Of a stretch of 64,000 bases of DNA, positions 8,427-16,968 are shown in pieces. Position numbers and translations under genes: made by a program. The notes below the pieces were generated by a model. That model did no database searches. It was not told the DNA's origin and saw nothing but the letters and a program-made list of their open reading frames with translations. Numbering within the stretch: the stretch's first letter is position 1; the number at the start of each line of letters is the position of its first letter. Origin of the DNA: JAWPMT01 sp965227935 (GTDB taxonomy: Bacteria; Bacteroidota; Bacteroidia; Cytophagales; Cyclobacteriaceae); contig CBDDGS010000019.1 in NCBI GenBank assembly GCA_965227935.1, positions 310,001 to 374,000 of the forward strand, in the 5' to 3' direction.

Positions 8427-9638
8427 TCATCCGCCGTAATTGCGGTCCCAATCACGGATTCTCTGCAGCTGTTGGCTGCTGGCCGTGTCTCCATCCACCG
8501 GCAGATGCCAATAGCTTTCATTCAGCCATTGCAGCCCGTCTTTCAATGGCACAGAGGGGAGGTGATGGTCGCGGCAGTAGTGCATGAACTTCAGCACCCT
8601 AAATGCGTCCCACCATTCAAGTAACTTCTTTCGGAAGCCAGGGAGATCTTTCGAGTGGGCAATGGCCTTTGTCATTCCCTCGGTGAATCTGTTGGCAGCG
8701 TGAAACTCATCGACAATCGGCTGAACCGATAGCTCAGGATTCTCGCGGAAGTGGTCGCAGGTCGCAAAGACCTCCCTCAAGAGAAGAAAAGACTCGGGAT
8801 TGTAGACGAGGTACTCATCTTCCCTTCGGATCTTTTGCACTGCATGGCCTGTGCCGAACGGCACCCGATCTGATACCCTGGGTGACGGATAGACGGTCGC
8901 ATCATTGATCTCGCCAAATCCTCCCAATGGAATGGCTTTATGCAGGAAGTAGAAGTCTTCTCCCGCCTGCCTGGGGCTCATACCGCCCACCTGCTGATAG
9001 CGCGACGACCGCACAGCCATGCATGACCCAAGCGTCTGGTAGGCATAGGGAAACCCCACAAAGCGCAGCGCATCGATATAGTAGCGGAGAAAGAGCTCGT
9101 ACTGGAGGATCTCCTTATGAGCCAGGGGATGCTCAAAGAACACGGTGCCCGTTTTCTTCTGAGGATCGTGAAAGAACTTCTCAATGGCCGTGAAATAGTC
9201 GCTGGAGCATTGGCAGTCTGCGTCGAAGCAGACAATTAACCCATCCTCCTTTGTCTGATCGAACCATCGGGCCGCCTCATCCATTCCCGCCTTACGGGCG
9301 AGCCCCACACCTGCTTTTTTGGGAGGGAGCCTCAGGTGGCACACCTTCAGCGTTGCCCAAGTAGGTGTGTTCAGCTTTGCGAGAGAGGCAATCGTTTCAT
9401 GGTTCGTACTGGAAACGTCCGCGGGTACAGTCTCCGCTTCGTTGACCACGACAAGAATTATGACATGCCCTGTGGGAGCTTGGCATTCCAGTAGACTCTG
9501 TACTGCCAGATGGGTTTCCTCTTCCTGGAAGCTCGGAATGACCGCCACCATTTGCAGGTCATTACGAGGCTCGAAATCCGGGAATAGTACCTCAGGATAG
9601 GCGTATCGATCGAAGTAAATACTTCGCTTAGCGCACAT
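8427..9638 (-). CDS. family 2 glycosyltransferase
   Basis: 403 residues with a GT-A fold. The N-terminal nucleotide-sugar region AVIPSFQEEETHLAVQSLLE (from about residue 33), a DxD-type element in CFDADCQCSSDYF and the acceptor-side region MAVRSSRYQQVGGMSPRQAGEDFYFLH are visible. There is no transmembrane helix, so it is probably cytosolic or peripheral; substrate and product are unknown. Its start overlaps the pdxH stop by one base (TGATG), which implies translational coupling to pdxH even though no shared pathway is evident. The C-terminal ~120 residues are not readily recognised. Many relatives are annotated only as hypothetical glycosyl transferases. Confidence 0.8.
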   Translation of the reverse strand: MCAKRSIYFDRYAYPEVLFPDFEPRNDLQMVAVIPSFQEEETHLAVQSLLECQAPTGHVIILVVVNEAETVPADVSSTNHETIASLAKLNTPTWATLKVCHLRLPPKKAGVGLARKAGMDEAARWFDQTKEDGLIVCFDADCQCSSDYFTAIEKFFHDPQKKTGTVFFEHPLAHKEILQYELFLRYYIDALRFVGFPYAYQTLGSCMAVRSSRYQQVGGMSPRQAGEDFYFLHKAIPLGGFGEINDATVYPSPRVSDRVPFGTGHAVQKIRREDEYLVYNPESFLLLREVFATCDHFRENPELSVQPIVDEFHAANRFTEGMTKAIAHSKDLPGFRKKLLEWWDAFRVLKFMHYCRDHHLPSVPLKDGLQWLNESYWHLPVDGDTASSQQLQRIRDWDRNYGG

Positions 9639-10276
9639 CAGGGAGAAAGCCGTTCGATCTGCCAGTCTCCGCTATCCATGGAGTACAGCAAACGATCATG
9701 AAGTCTGCTTTTCCGACCCTGCCAAAACTCAAACGTTTCGGGCACAATCCTCATGCCGCCCCAAAAATCCGGTAAGGGCACCTTGCCTTCCTGAAATTTC
9801 CGTTTCATCTCCGCCAGCTTCGTTTCCAGGATACTTCTCGAAGAAATGACCTGGCTTTGCTGCGACACCCATGCACCTAATTGGCTGCCAAAGGGCCTGG
9901 ATACGAAGTAGGCCAGCGAATCCGTTTTGGATATTTTTTCCACTTTTCCGGTGATTGCCACTTGCCGCTCCAGCGCATACCAGGGGAATAGTACGCTGAC
10001 TTGCTTGTTGATAGCTATCTCTTGCGCCTTCCTGGACTCGTAGTTCGTGAAGAAAACAACACCCCGATCATCAAATGCCTTCATGAGAACCGTTCGCTGC
10101 GTAGGACCAAGGTTCCCGGCTGTACCCAGTACCATGGCATTGGGCTCCAGTACTTCACTCTTGACAGCCTCATCAAACCACTTTTGAAACTGCTTGAACG
10201 GTGAAGAATCGACCGTGGACAGGTCGAGTTCCGACTGGCTGTATTCCTTTCTTAGCGCTGCGATGTCTACTTTCAT
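9638..10276 (-). CDS. pdxH: pyridoxamine 5'-phosphate oxidase
   Basis: 212 residues, normal length. The FMN enzyme oxidises pyridoxamine or pyridoxine 5'-phosphate to pyridoxal 5'-phosphate, the last step of vitamin B6 salvage. Visible family features are NAMVLGTAG, QRTVLMKAFDDRGVVFFTNY (FMN contacts), ESRKAQEI, the substrate-site SRPFGSQLGAWVSQQSQVI, and the C-terminal EFWQGRKSRLHDRLLY. First gene of a two-gene unit with the downstream glycosyltransferase. It is divergent from miaE with 54 bases between the starts. Confidence 0.96.
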   Translation of the reverse strand: MKVDIAALRKEYSQSELDLSTVDSSPFKQFQKWFDEAVKSEVLEPNAMVLGTAGNLGPTQRTVLMKAFDDRGVVFFTNYESRKAQEIAINKQVSVLFPWYALERQVAITGKVEKISKTDSLAYFVSRPFGSQLGAWVSQQSQVISSRSILETKLAEMKRKFQEGKVPLPDFWGGMRIVPETFEFWQGRKSRLHDRLLYSMDSGDWQIERLSP

Positions 10277-10304
10277 AGTCGTTCTTTATGCCGGGGAAAT
10301 CCTA

Positions 10305-10312
10305 TAAGTTTG
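10305..10312 (+). promoter_or_regulatory. -7 element (TAnnTTTG) upstream of miaE
   Basis: TAAGTTTG matches the Bacteroidota -7 consensus exactly and ends 18 bases before the miaE start. The -33 position (10282-10285, TTCT) is a weak match, so this rests mainly on the -7 box. Confidence 0.4.
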
Positions 10313-10330
10313 GCTTGTCAAAGATAGGAG

Positions 10331-10915
10331 ATGCAGTATAGAATTGAGCTAGATGTGCCCAGTAGCAAGGAGTGGGTAGAGGCGGTCATGGCAGACTTCG
10401 ATGCCTTCCTTCAGGATCATGCAAATTGTGAGCGCAAGGCGTCAGCGATGGCCATGAGTTTCGTGGCCAAATACCCGGATAGGGTGGAGATATTGCCCGA
10501 GTTAATAGATACGGGTATCGAGGAGCTAGAGCATTTTCGTGATGTCTACGAAATCATGAAGGCTCGCAACATCCAGTTGCCGAGTGAGATAGGACAGGAC
10601 GTTTATGTGAAGAAATTGCTTGATTCATGTAGGTCGGGCCGTGAGGAGCGATTCATGGATCGATTGCTGTTGGCGTCTTTGGTGGAGACGAGGGGTGCAG
10701 AGCGCTTTCGACTTGTCTACGAGGCACTTACAGATCCCGATCTCAAGAAATTTTATCAAAGATTGTGGGCGTCGGAAGCCCGACATGGTGAGATTTTTGT
10801 TAAAATGGCATTGAACTATTTTGATGAGAAGGATGTGTATAAGAGATTGCAGGAGATGACTATCATCGAGGGGCAGGTCTTGAGTGATCTCCCTTTAAAA
10901 CCGGCTTTGCATTAG
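10331..10915 (+). CDS. miaE: tRNA-(ms2io6A)-hydroxylase MiaE
   Basis: 194 residues, ferritin-like four-helix diiron fold. MiaE hydroxylates the isopentenyl side chain of ms2i6A at position 37 of tRNAs reading UNN codons. The carboxylate/histidine motifs expected for the diiron site are present in order: NCERKASAMAMSFVAKYPDR, IEELEHFRDVY, RGAERFRLVYE and ASEARHGEIFVKMA. The ATG at 10331 is preceded by AGGAG, a proper ribosome-binding site at good spacing. It is followed after 5 bases by the YqgE gene, so the two are probably one operon. Substrate identity is from family knowledge. Confidence 0.92.
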   Translation: MQYRIELDVPSSKEWVEAVMADFDAFLQDHANCERKASAMAMSFVAKYPDRVEILPELIDTGIEELEHFRDVYEIMKARNIQLPSEIGQDVYVKKLLDSCRSGREERFMDRLLLASLVETRGAERFRLVYEALTDPDLKKFYQRLWASEARHGEIFVKMALNYFDEKDVYKRLQEMTIIEGQVLSDLPLKPALH

Positions 10916-10920
10916 TTACG

Positions 10921-11499
10921 ATGGACTATTTTACTTCAGACAAAATAATCGAACCAGGCAGAGGAGATTTGTTGATCTCTGAACCCTATCTACCAGACCC
11001 CAATTTTGAGCGTACCGTGGTGCTCATCTGTGAGCACGATGATAACGGTACGTTTGGATATGTCCTCAACAAAAAATCCGGCTTCTCCCTCTCCGAAGTC
11101 GTAAAAGAGGTAGCCACATTCGACGCTGAGGTTTACGTCGGTGGGCCTGTGCAAAAAGACAGCCTGCATTTCATTCATCGGGTCCAGAGTGTTTCAGAAG
11201 AGAATCGGGAGATCCTCAAGGATGTTTATTGGGCGGGTGATTTTGATGACGTGATCCTCAAAATAGACACGGGCCAGATCCCCAGCACCGACGTGAAGTT
11301 CTTCCTGGGTTACTCCGGCTGGTCCTCCGGACAGCTGATGGATGAGTTGGAGCAGAAGTCCTGGATTGTCTGCAAAGGGGTGGACCAGTCGATCATTTTT
11401 GATGTGCCTTCTGAGAATATGTGGCGCACAGTTCTGCGCAGAATGGGAGGAAAGTTTAAAATGATTGCTGATTATCCTATTGATCCGAGGATGAATTAG
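10921..11499 (+). CDS. YqgE/AlgH family protein (UPF0301)
   Basis: 192 residues, typical of UPF0301. The family opening GDLLISEPYLPDPNFERTVVLICEHDDNG and the mid-protein VYVGGPVQKDSLHFIH and FFLGYSGWSSGQLMDELEQKSW are strongly conserved features. The biochemical role is unknown; AlgH was named for an effect on alginate regulation in Pseudomonas, which need not apply here. Located 5 bases after miaE and probably co-transcribed. Its stop is followed by a 9-base inverted repeat (11511-11519 with 11537-11545). Confidence 0.93.
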   Translation: MDYFTSDKIIEPGRGDLLISEPYLPDPNFERTVVLICEHDDNGTFGYVLNKKSGFSLSEVVKEVATFDAEVYVGGPVQKDSLHFIHRVQSVSEENREILKDVYWAGDFDDVILKIDTGQIPSTDVKFFLGYSGWSSGQLMDELEQKSWIVCKGVDQSIIFDVPSENMWRTVLRRMGGKFKMIADYPIDPRMN

Positions 11500-11510
11500 T
11501 TTCGCGCCCT

Positions 11511-11545
11511 CCGTCAATTTGTTAATTTTATTGTGGAATTGACGG
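11511..11545. repeat. 9-base perfect inverted repeat before the DUF349 gene
   Basis: CCGTCAATT (11511-11519) and AATTGACGG (11537-11545) are perfect complements with a 17-base AT-rich spacer. It lies between the YqgE stop and the DUF349 start (11565). No T-run follows, so an operator or leader hairpin is as likely as a terminator. Confidence 0.45.
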
Positions 11546-11564
11546 CACTTGAATTACAAGTCGA

Positions 11565-14111
11565 ATGGAAGCGCACAAGGATAAGCCGCAAGAAACCCTT
11601 CCCGAGGGAAGCGATCATGCGGAAAACGTTCAGCAAGAAGCTGAAAAACTAGATAATAACAAACCCGGCCAAAACGAAGAAACTACTATCGTTGCCGGCA
11701 ACTCTCCAGACACAGGTGTAACTGAGGAAGCCAAGACTTCCGAGAGTACGTCGGACAATGGAGAACCAACCGCTGCCCAGGAGGAGGATGAGAAGCCATC
11801 TGACGAAGAAGCGGCAGACCCCCCATCATCCCAGGAAAACGACAAGGATATAGCTGTTACTGCACAAGCGGACACTGAAGCAGTGACAGAAGCCACTTCT
11901 CCCACCGTTGAGGCAGCTCCCGAATCCGTGGACGTGGAACCCGCAGTTGAAGAGACGGCCACCCAGGAGGTTGAGGAGCCCAAAGTAGCAGAAGATGATG
12001 CTGCCGAGGCATCAACTGCAACTGAAGAGATACCAGTAGTAGAAGAGTCCACACCGACGGAAGTCCAGGAAGAGCCAGCACCCGCTGAGGACGACACCCA
12101 ACTACAAGACACATCCACGGAGGAACCGGCCGCTGAAGATCCAAAAGCTGCCAGGGTAGAGGAAGTGAGCGCAGAAGAGGGAAATGCTGAGGTTGGTGAG
12201 GCGACTCCCGCAACCGAGGAAGTGGCTTCTGCGGAGGAAGAGAAGCCACCCGTCGAGGAGATCAAGGTAGAAGCAGAGCAGGCTGAACAAGCGGCTACGC
12301 AACCAGAAAGCCAAAAGGAGAGTGAGGCACATACAAGTGGTAGGGATCATGAGCACGATCACCATCATCATGACGATGATCACCATCACGATGACTACCA
12401 CGAAGAGCAGATAGATTACGATCATCTCGAAAAGGATCAGATCGAGGAGCATCTCGCCAAGCTGTCGAGAGAAGATGATATTAGGGGGATCGACCGGCAC
12501 CTCAAGCCTATCAAAGCGCGATTTGACGAACTCTTTCAACTACAGCGCAAAGAGGCTCTCGATAAATTCCTGGAGGAAGGCTTTGAAGAGGACGACTTCG
12601 AGTACCGCGAGGATGACCAGTCGCAAAAGATACATGCCTACCTGGAGTTGCTTCGGGACAAACGCCAGAAGTTCTACTCCGATCGTGAAAAGCAGAAAGA
12701 GGAAAACCTCAAAAGAAAAGAGGAGGTCCTGGAGAAGATCAGGGAACTGATCGACGGAGAGGAGTCTGATATCAGCATCAAGGGCGTAAAGGAACTGCAA
12801 GAGGAGTGGAGGAGCATAGGTCCCGTTCCTGGGCAGCACAATAAGACCCTATGGGCCAACTACAACGCTCTGCTCGATCGTTTCTATGATGCGCGTAGCA
12901 TTTACTTCGAGCTCAAAGACCTCGATCGCAAGAAGAATTTGAACTTGAAGCTCGACATCTGTGATAGGGCGGAGGCCTTGGACAAGATGGAGAACATCAA
13001 GGATGCCGTCGTGCAACTAAATGAACTCCATGAGGAGTTTAAGCACGTCGGGCCAATTCCTCGCGACGAGCAAGAGAACGTCTGGCAGCGGTTCAAAGCG
13101 GCGTCAGATAAGATCTATGTCAAACGCAAGGGGTTTGTCGAGGAGCTGAAAAAGTCTCTTCATGAGAACCTTGAAAAGAAAATAGCCCTCGCTGACGAGA
13201 CAGACAAGTTCTCATCTTTTGACTCCGACCGTATCAGTGAGTGGAACAAAAAGACGAAAGAGATACAAGACCTTCAGCGCCGTTGGGAGCAGGTAGGAGG
13301 AGTTCCACGAGACAAAGCCAAGCAAGTCAATAAAAAATTCTGGGGAGGCTTCAAACACTTCTTTGCTAACAAGAGCGCCTTCTTCAAACGGTTCGAAGCG
13401 CAGCGTGACGACAACCTCAAGAAGAAGCAGGAACTCGTTCAGCGTGCGGAAGAACTAAAAGATAGTGACGACTGGCAGGGGACTACAGAACAGTACAAGA
13501 AGCTCCAGATGGAGTGGAAGGAGATTGGTCCCGTACCTGAGAAGTTCAGAAATAGTATCTACGAGGAGTTCAAAGCTGCCTGCGATCATTTTTTCAATCG
13601 TCGAAGGGAGCAGAACAAAGAGCAAAATCAGGAGTACGAGGAAAACTATCAGAAGAAGCAGGTCGTCTGCAACTCGATCGCTGAGTTGGCGAAAACTGAG
13701 CAGCCAGACCTGGACTTGCTCTACGACCTGATAGACGAGTACAATTCGATTGGTTTCGTTCCTCGCAATGTCATGCGGAAGATCCAGGAGAGGTTCAATC
13801 ACGTGACTGCACAAGTGATCAACTCCAAATCGCTGGAAGACAGTGAGCGCGAAGAGCTTCGTATGAATATCGAAGTCAGCCGTCTCAAAGGTGGCCCACA
13901 TGCGAACAGGAAGTTGTTCCGAAAAGAGAATTCCCTGAAGCGCAAGATCGACAACCTCCAGAATGACATCAACACCTGGAAAACGAACATGGAGTTCTTC
14001 GCTTCGTCAAAAGCGGCAGACCAATTGAAGAAGGATTTCGAAGTGAAAATCGAAAAGGCGCAGGAAGAACTAAAAACACTCAGAAAGGAATTGCGCCTGC
14101 TCAACGATTAA
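11565..14111 (+). CDS. large DUF349-repeat protein with acidic, His-rich N-terminus
   Basis: 848 residues in two parts. Residues 1-258 are low-complexity, rich in Glu, Ala, Thr, Ser and Pro with recurring EE.. and EEP units; residues 260-285 form a His/Asp cluster (HEHDHHHHDDDHHHDDYHEE) that looks metal-binding. From about 290 to the end the protein is highly charged and helical, with several DUF349 units recognisable by the recurring EEWRSIGPVP, EEFKHVGPIPRD, RRWEQVGGVPRDKA, MEWKEIGPVPEKF and EYNSIGFVPRN motifs spaced about 70-75 residues apart. A terminal coiled coil follows (LKRKIDNLQNDINTWKTN). DUF349 proteins are of unknown function; no signal peptide or membrane segment is visible, so it is predicted cytosolic. 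Confidence 0.88.
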   Translation: MEAHKDKPQETLPEGSDHAENVQQEAEKLDNNKPGQNEETTIVAGNSPDTGVTEEAKTSESTSDNGEPTAAQEEDEKPSDEEAADPPSSQENDKDIAVTAQADTEAVTEATSPTVEAAPESVDVEPAVEETATQEVEEPKVAEDDAAEASTATEEIPVVEESTPTEVQEEPAPAEDDTQLQDTSTEEPAAEDPKAARVEEVSAEEGNAEVGEATPATEEVASAEEEKPPVEEIKVEAEQAEQAATQPESQKESEAHTSGRDHEHDHHHHDDDHHHDDYHEEQIDYDHLEKDQIEEHLAKLSREDDIRGIDRHLKPIKARFDELFQLQRKEALDKFLEEGFEEDDFEYREDDQSQKIHAYLELLRDKRQKFYSDREKQKEENLKRKEEVLEKIRELIDGEESDISIKGVKELQEEWRSIGPVPGQHNKTLWANYNALLDRFYDARSIYFELKDLDRKKNLNLKLDICDRAEALDKMENIKDAVVQLNELHEEFKHVGPIPRDEQENVWQRFKAASDKIYVKRKGFVEELKKSLHENLEKKIALADETDKFSSFDSDRISEWNKKTKEIQDLQRRWEQVGGVPRDKAKQVNKKFWGGFKHFFANKSAFFKRFEAQRDDNLKKKQELVQRAEELKDSDDWQGTTEQYKKLQMEWKEIGPVPEKFRNSIYEEFKAACDHFFNRRREQNKEQNQEYEENYQKKQVVCNSIAELAKTEQPDLDLLYDLIDEYNSIGFVPRNVMRKIQERFNHVTAQVINSKSLEDSEREELRMNIEVSRLKGGPHANRKLFRKENSLKRKIDNLQNDINTWKTNMEFFASSKAADQLKKDFEVKIEKAQEELKTLRKELRLLND

Positions 14112-14133
14112 AAAGAAAAAACAGTCGTCTGCG

Positions 14134-14164
14134 GTTGCAAATATCTGACGTCCATCTATATTTG
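14134..14164 (+). promoter_or_regulatory. promoter of tRNA-Thr
   Basis: GTTG (14134-14137, 3 of 4 to TTTG), a 19-base spacer and TATATTTG (14157-14164, exact TAnnTTTG). The start point would be near 14171, about 44 bases before the mature tRNA. Confidence 0.6.
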
Positions 14165-14214
14165 CAGTCGCTTTGAAAAAGCGGTTGACGGTAGGTCGCC
14201 GCAAAAAGAGATAA

Positions 14215-14290
14215 GCCTCCTTAGCTCAGTTGGTAGAGCAGCTGATTTGTAATCAGCCGGTCACTGGTTCGAGTCCGGTAGGAGGCTCCA
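14215..14290 (+). tRNA. tRNA-Thr (anticodon UGU)
   Basis: A 76-base cloverleaf including an encoded CCA. The acceptor stem pairs GCCTCCT with AGGAGGC, the D arm is GCTC-AGTTGGTA-GAGC, the anticodon arm is GCTGA-TTTGTAA-TCAGC giving anticodon TGT, and the T arm is ACTGG-TTCGAGT-CCGGT. The variable loop is short (class I). Reads ACA and probably ACG codons. Confidence 0.97.
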
Positions 14291-14363
14291 TAAAGCAGAA
14301 AAAGCAGATTGCAGGAAGTACTATTGAGATGTGGTATTCTTGTTAATCTGCTTTTTCGCTTTA
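14291..14363 (+). terminator. long inverted repeat immediately after tRNA-Thr
   Basis: The 20 bases directly after the tRNA CCA (14291-14310) are complementary to 14345-14363 with a single base missing (left arm TAAAGCAGAAAAAGCAGATT). The right arm includes TTTTT. It is plausibly the terminator or 3' processing hairpin of the tRNA transcript, but the stem is unusually long and it borders the repeat-flanked GIY-YIG cassette. Confidence 0.5.
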
Positions 14364-14370
14364 TGGCCGT

Positions 14371-14428
14371 GAAGTGATCTGAGCGAGCGAGGATCTACTG
14401 CACGGCGCCTCCTATTTCTAGTCTACTT
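14371..14428. repeat. direct repeat, copy A, left of the GIY-YIG gene
   Basis: Matches copy B (14722-14780): an identical 13-base block GAAGTGATCTGAG, a short divergent CGAG/TGAAA segment, an identical 29-base block starting CGAGGATCTACTGCACGG, four variable bases, then GTCTACT. The block includes GCCTCCTA, similar to the 5' end of the adjacent tRNA. Confidence 0.85.
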
Positions 14429-14435
14429 ATTCACT

Positions 14436-14723
14436 ATGATCTTACCTTACTGCGTCTACTTTCTTTTCAGTCATTATGATAGGCAACTTTATGTAGGGTA
14501 TACTACCAATCTGGAGAAACGAGTCAAGGACCACGATCGAGGAACGACAACTAGCACGAAAGGAAGAAGACCCTTAGAACTTGTATACTGTGAATTTCAC
14601 AGATCTCAGTCCGATGCAGAAAGGAGAGAACAATACTTCAAGACTACCGCCGGTAAAAAGGCGATCAAATTGATGCTTCGCAACTCATTGAGCGAGTTGG
14701 AGTATCGGCACAGACTGGAATGA
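14436..14723 (+). CDS. small GIY-YIG nuclease-domain protein (URI type)
   Basis: 95 residues, a stand-alone GIY-YIG domain of the UPF0213/URI type. The motif appears as CVYFL...LYVGYTTNLEKRVKDHDRG (Y-Y-G variant), with the conserved R in TTNLEKR, then TTSTKGRRPLELVY, E at ERREQYFK and a closing TTAGKKAIKLML; these cover the usual catalytic Tyr, Arg and Glu positions. Such proteins may nick DNA, but the function of chromosomal copies is unknown. It is bracketed by 57-58-base direct repeats, the second beginning within its stop codon, and lies 145 bases after tRNA-Thr. The arrangement suggests a mobile or amplifiable cassette. Confidence 0.88.
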   Translation: MILPYCVYFLFSHYDRQLYVGYTTNLEKRVKDHDRGTTTSTKGRRPLELVYCEFHRSQSDAERREQYFKTTAGKKAIKLMLRNSLSELEYRHRLE

Positions 14724-14780
14724 AGTGATCTGAGTGAAACGAGGATCTACTGCACGGCGCCTCCTATTACTGGTCTACTC
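14722..14780. repeat. direct repeat, copy B, right of the GIY-YIG gene
   Basis: Second copy of the repeat at 14371-14428. Beyond it, an ATG at 14788 followed by ACCTTGTGTCTATT resembles the first codons of the GIY-YIG gene (ATGATCTTACCTTACTGCGT), with a deletion, as if a second gene copy had decayed. Confidence 0.8.
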
Positions 14781-14847
14781 CTTTCCCATGACCTTGTGTC
14801 TATTGAAACTCAAAGCATTTTTGATGGCCGTTTTTGTAAGGAAACTG

Positions 14848-16968
14848 TTATACAGGTATGCTTATCTCAAAGACTGCTCCTTTGCCTGCCGCGTTGTTTG
14901 TAATGGCTAATGATCCTCCATGTTCCTTGGTAACGATGTCGTAGCTCATACTCAAGCCAAGACCAGTACCCTCACCAGCAGGTCTGGTTGTGAAGAAAGG
15001 TTGAAAAATCTTTTCTTTGATGTTGTCTGGTATTCCAGGGCCATTATCCGCTATCTGGATGATAACTGAATTATCGGCGAACTGAGTTGAGAGGGTGACT
15101 TTCGGCTTATCAACGTCTGCAACAGCCTGGAAGGCATTGTCAGTGATATTAAGTAATGCGCGGCCAATATCCTGGGGCACCACCTCAATCTTAGGAATTG
15201 ACTCATCTAGGTCTAACTCAAACTCCGCATTGAAGCTCTTATCCCTTGCACGGGAGCCATGATATGCCAATCTTAGTTGCTCATCGCAAATAGTATTGAT
15301 ATTGGTAGTTTCTTTTTTACCATCTGAAGCACGAGAATGTTGGAGCATCGACTTGACGATCTGCTCAGCACGTTTGCCATGGTATTTTACTCTATTCTCA
15401 TTCTCTTTCAAGGACTTGAAAATATCTTCAATCTCCTCTTGGTGATTATTGGCAACTGCTTCTGTCAGATCATCCAAAAGTTCCTCATTGATATCACTGA
15501 AGTTATTTACGAAATTCAGCGGGTTCTGGATCTCATGTGCGATACCTGTGGTAAGCACCCCCAGGGAAGCCATCTTTTCAGAGTGGATGAGTTGGGACTG
15601 CGTGGATTGCAGGTCGTCAAGTGTTTCAACCAGGCGTCTATTCGTAATCCTTTTCTGCTGATTACTTTTCCATAAGAAAAATGAAAATCCAATAACGATC
15701 AGTAATCCCGCAAGAATGCCAGACAGCCACCTTTCCTGATTGTCCGACCTGATTTTATCAATTCTTGCCTGCTCCCTTATCAGGCCAATCTCCGCACTTG
15801 TGATCCTGTTTAGCAAATCTGTCTCATTAAACTGCCGTTCAATGTGTCTGCTGATCTTTAAATACTTGAATGCCTCTTCAGTATTACCCAGTTTATCATA
15901 CAACTGAGCCAGAATCGCACTTGATCGTATCTGCAGAGGTTCATATTGATCAAGTGCAAGGTCATATCCTATGAGTCCGTATTTTAATCCTTGATCGTAT
16001 TGCTCAGTTTCATGAAATGATTCCGCCAGGTAAATGGCCATATAACATGCCTGGTTAAATCTTCCTAATCCGTAAAATAATTTGTAAGATTCTAGGTAGC
16101 AGGGAATTGCATTTCCTATTTGTCCCTGTCTGAAATAATACTGGCCTTTGGCATCAAGGTATTTGGCCAGTCCATAAGAGGATAAATGTGGACGTAGCGT
16201 ATCATATTCATCCAAAATTTCGCGGGCCTCCTCAAACCTTTGCAACTCCAGCAGTTCGACTGCCTTCGCTATTTCAATTCTTTTTATGTCATATTCCTGG
16301 TCGCCATATTTTACAAACTTCAGACTGTCCTCGCCTTTGATCATATTCAGAAACTTATCAATGTTTTCAAGTCCCTTTGCTGCAGCTTCGTCCTCAAGGA
16401 CAATACTATATCTATTCCACAACTGTATATAGGCTCGAGGAAAGTCACGAATCAGGCCTGACTCCTCCAAAAGATTCACCATTGTTAGCGAATAGTTGAG
16501 ACTACCTCCAAAATCGGAAGTCCAATTCGACAGCGTTAAGTAGGCAATGCTTTTGATTTTGACGTTTCTTATCCCTTCTGCTATCTCTGATGCTTTAATT
16601 TCATGATTGATCGTTTTCTCTTGATTCCCATTTTTTTGGTTTATCCTCGCAAGAGTCAGATGAAGAAAAATGGCACCGAGGGGGTTTTTCTGGTTCTCGA
16701 GCTTCAATAAAGCGCTGTTGATTATTTCCTCCAGATTGAGGAGCGAGTCACGCTGATAACTCCTTACATGTCTTACGCCATTCCCGATATTACTTATAAT
16801 AGCTGTAATTCGATCTGACTCATTGTACTGAAATGATCCTACAATGCTATCAACCTTGGAATGCTGGAAAACAAAATCATGCTGATCATCTGGTGGAAGA
16901 ATATGACCAGAAGAAAAAAGTGATGCGGATAACCGGATGACGAAAATGGTTACGAATAGGGTTTTCAT
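14848..16968 (-). CDS. TPR-containing sensor histidine kinase
   Basis: 706 residues: a signal peptide (about 1-20), a periplasmic TPR array (about 70-390), one transmembrane helix (about 413-433, GILAGLLIVIGFSFFLW), a coiled linker (LVETLDDLQSTQSQLIHSEKMASLG) and a histidine kinase core with GIAHEIQNPLNFVNNFSDI (phospho-acceptor H478) and HATPase_c motifs (NITDNAFQAV, DNGPGIP, GEGTGLGLSMSYDIV). This architecture is common in Bacteroidota, where the TPR part probably senses a protein or peptide outside the membrane. No response regulator is adjacent, so it is an orphan; its partner may be elsewhere. Upstream lies a 430-base gene-free stretch. Confidence 0.93.
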   Translation of the reverse strand: MKTLFVTIFVIRLSASLFSSGHILPPDDQHDFVFQHSKVDSIVGSFQYNESDRITAIISNIGNGVRHVRSYQRDSLLNLEEIINSALLKLENQKNPLGAIFLHLTLARINQKNGNQEKTINHEIKASEIAEGIRNVKIKSIAYLTLSNWTSDFGGSLNYSLTMVNLLEESGLIRDFPRAYIQLWNRYSIVLEDEAAAKGLENIDKFLNMIKGEDSLKFVKYGDQEYDIKRIEIAKAVELLELQRFEEAREILDEYDTLRPHLSSYGLAKYLDAKGQYYFRQGQIGNAIPCYLESYKLFYGLGRFNQACYMAIYLAESFHETEQYDQGLKYGLIGYDLALDQYEPLQIRSSAILAQLYDKLGNTEEAFKYLKISRHIERQFNETDLLNRITSAEIGLIREQARIDKIRSDNQERWLSGILAGLLIVIGFSFFLWKSNQQKRITNRRLVETLDDLQSTQSQLIHSEKMASLGVLTTGIAHEIQNPLNFVNNFSDINEELLDDLTEAVANNHQEEIEDIFKSLKENENRVKYHGKRAEQIVKSMLQHSRASDGKKETTNINTICDEQLRLAYHGSRARDKSFNAEFELDLDESIPKIEVVPQDIGRALLNITDNAFQAVADVDKPKVTLSTQFADNSVIIQIADNGPGIPDNIKEKIFQPFFTTRPAGEGTGLGLSMSYDIVTKEHGGSLAITNNAAGKGAVFEISIPV

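Noticed and set aside
8202..8624. 140-codon plus-strand frame overlapping the glycosyltransferase 3' end
   Set aside because: Covers the intergenic repeats and is antisense to a real gene.
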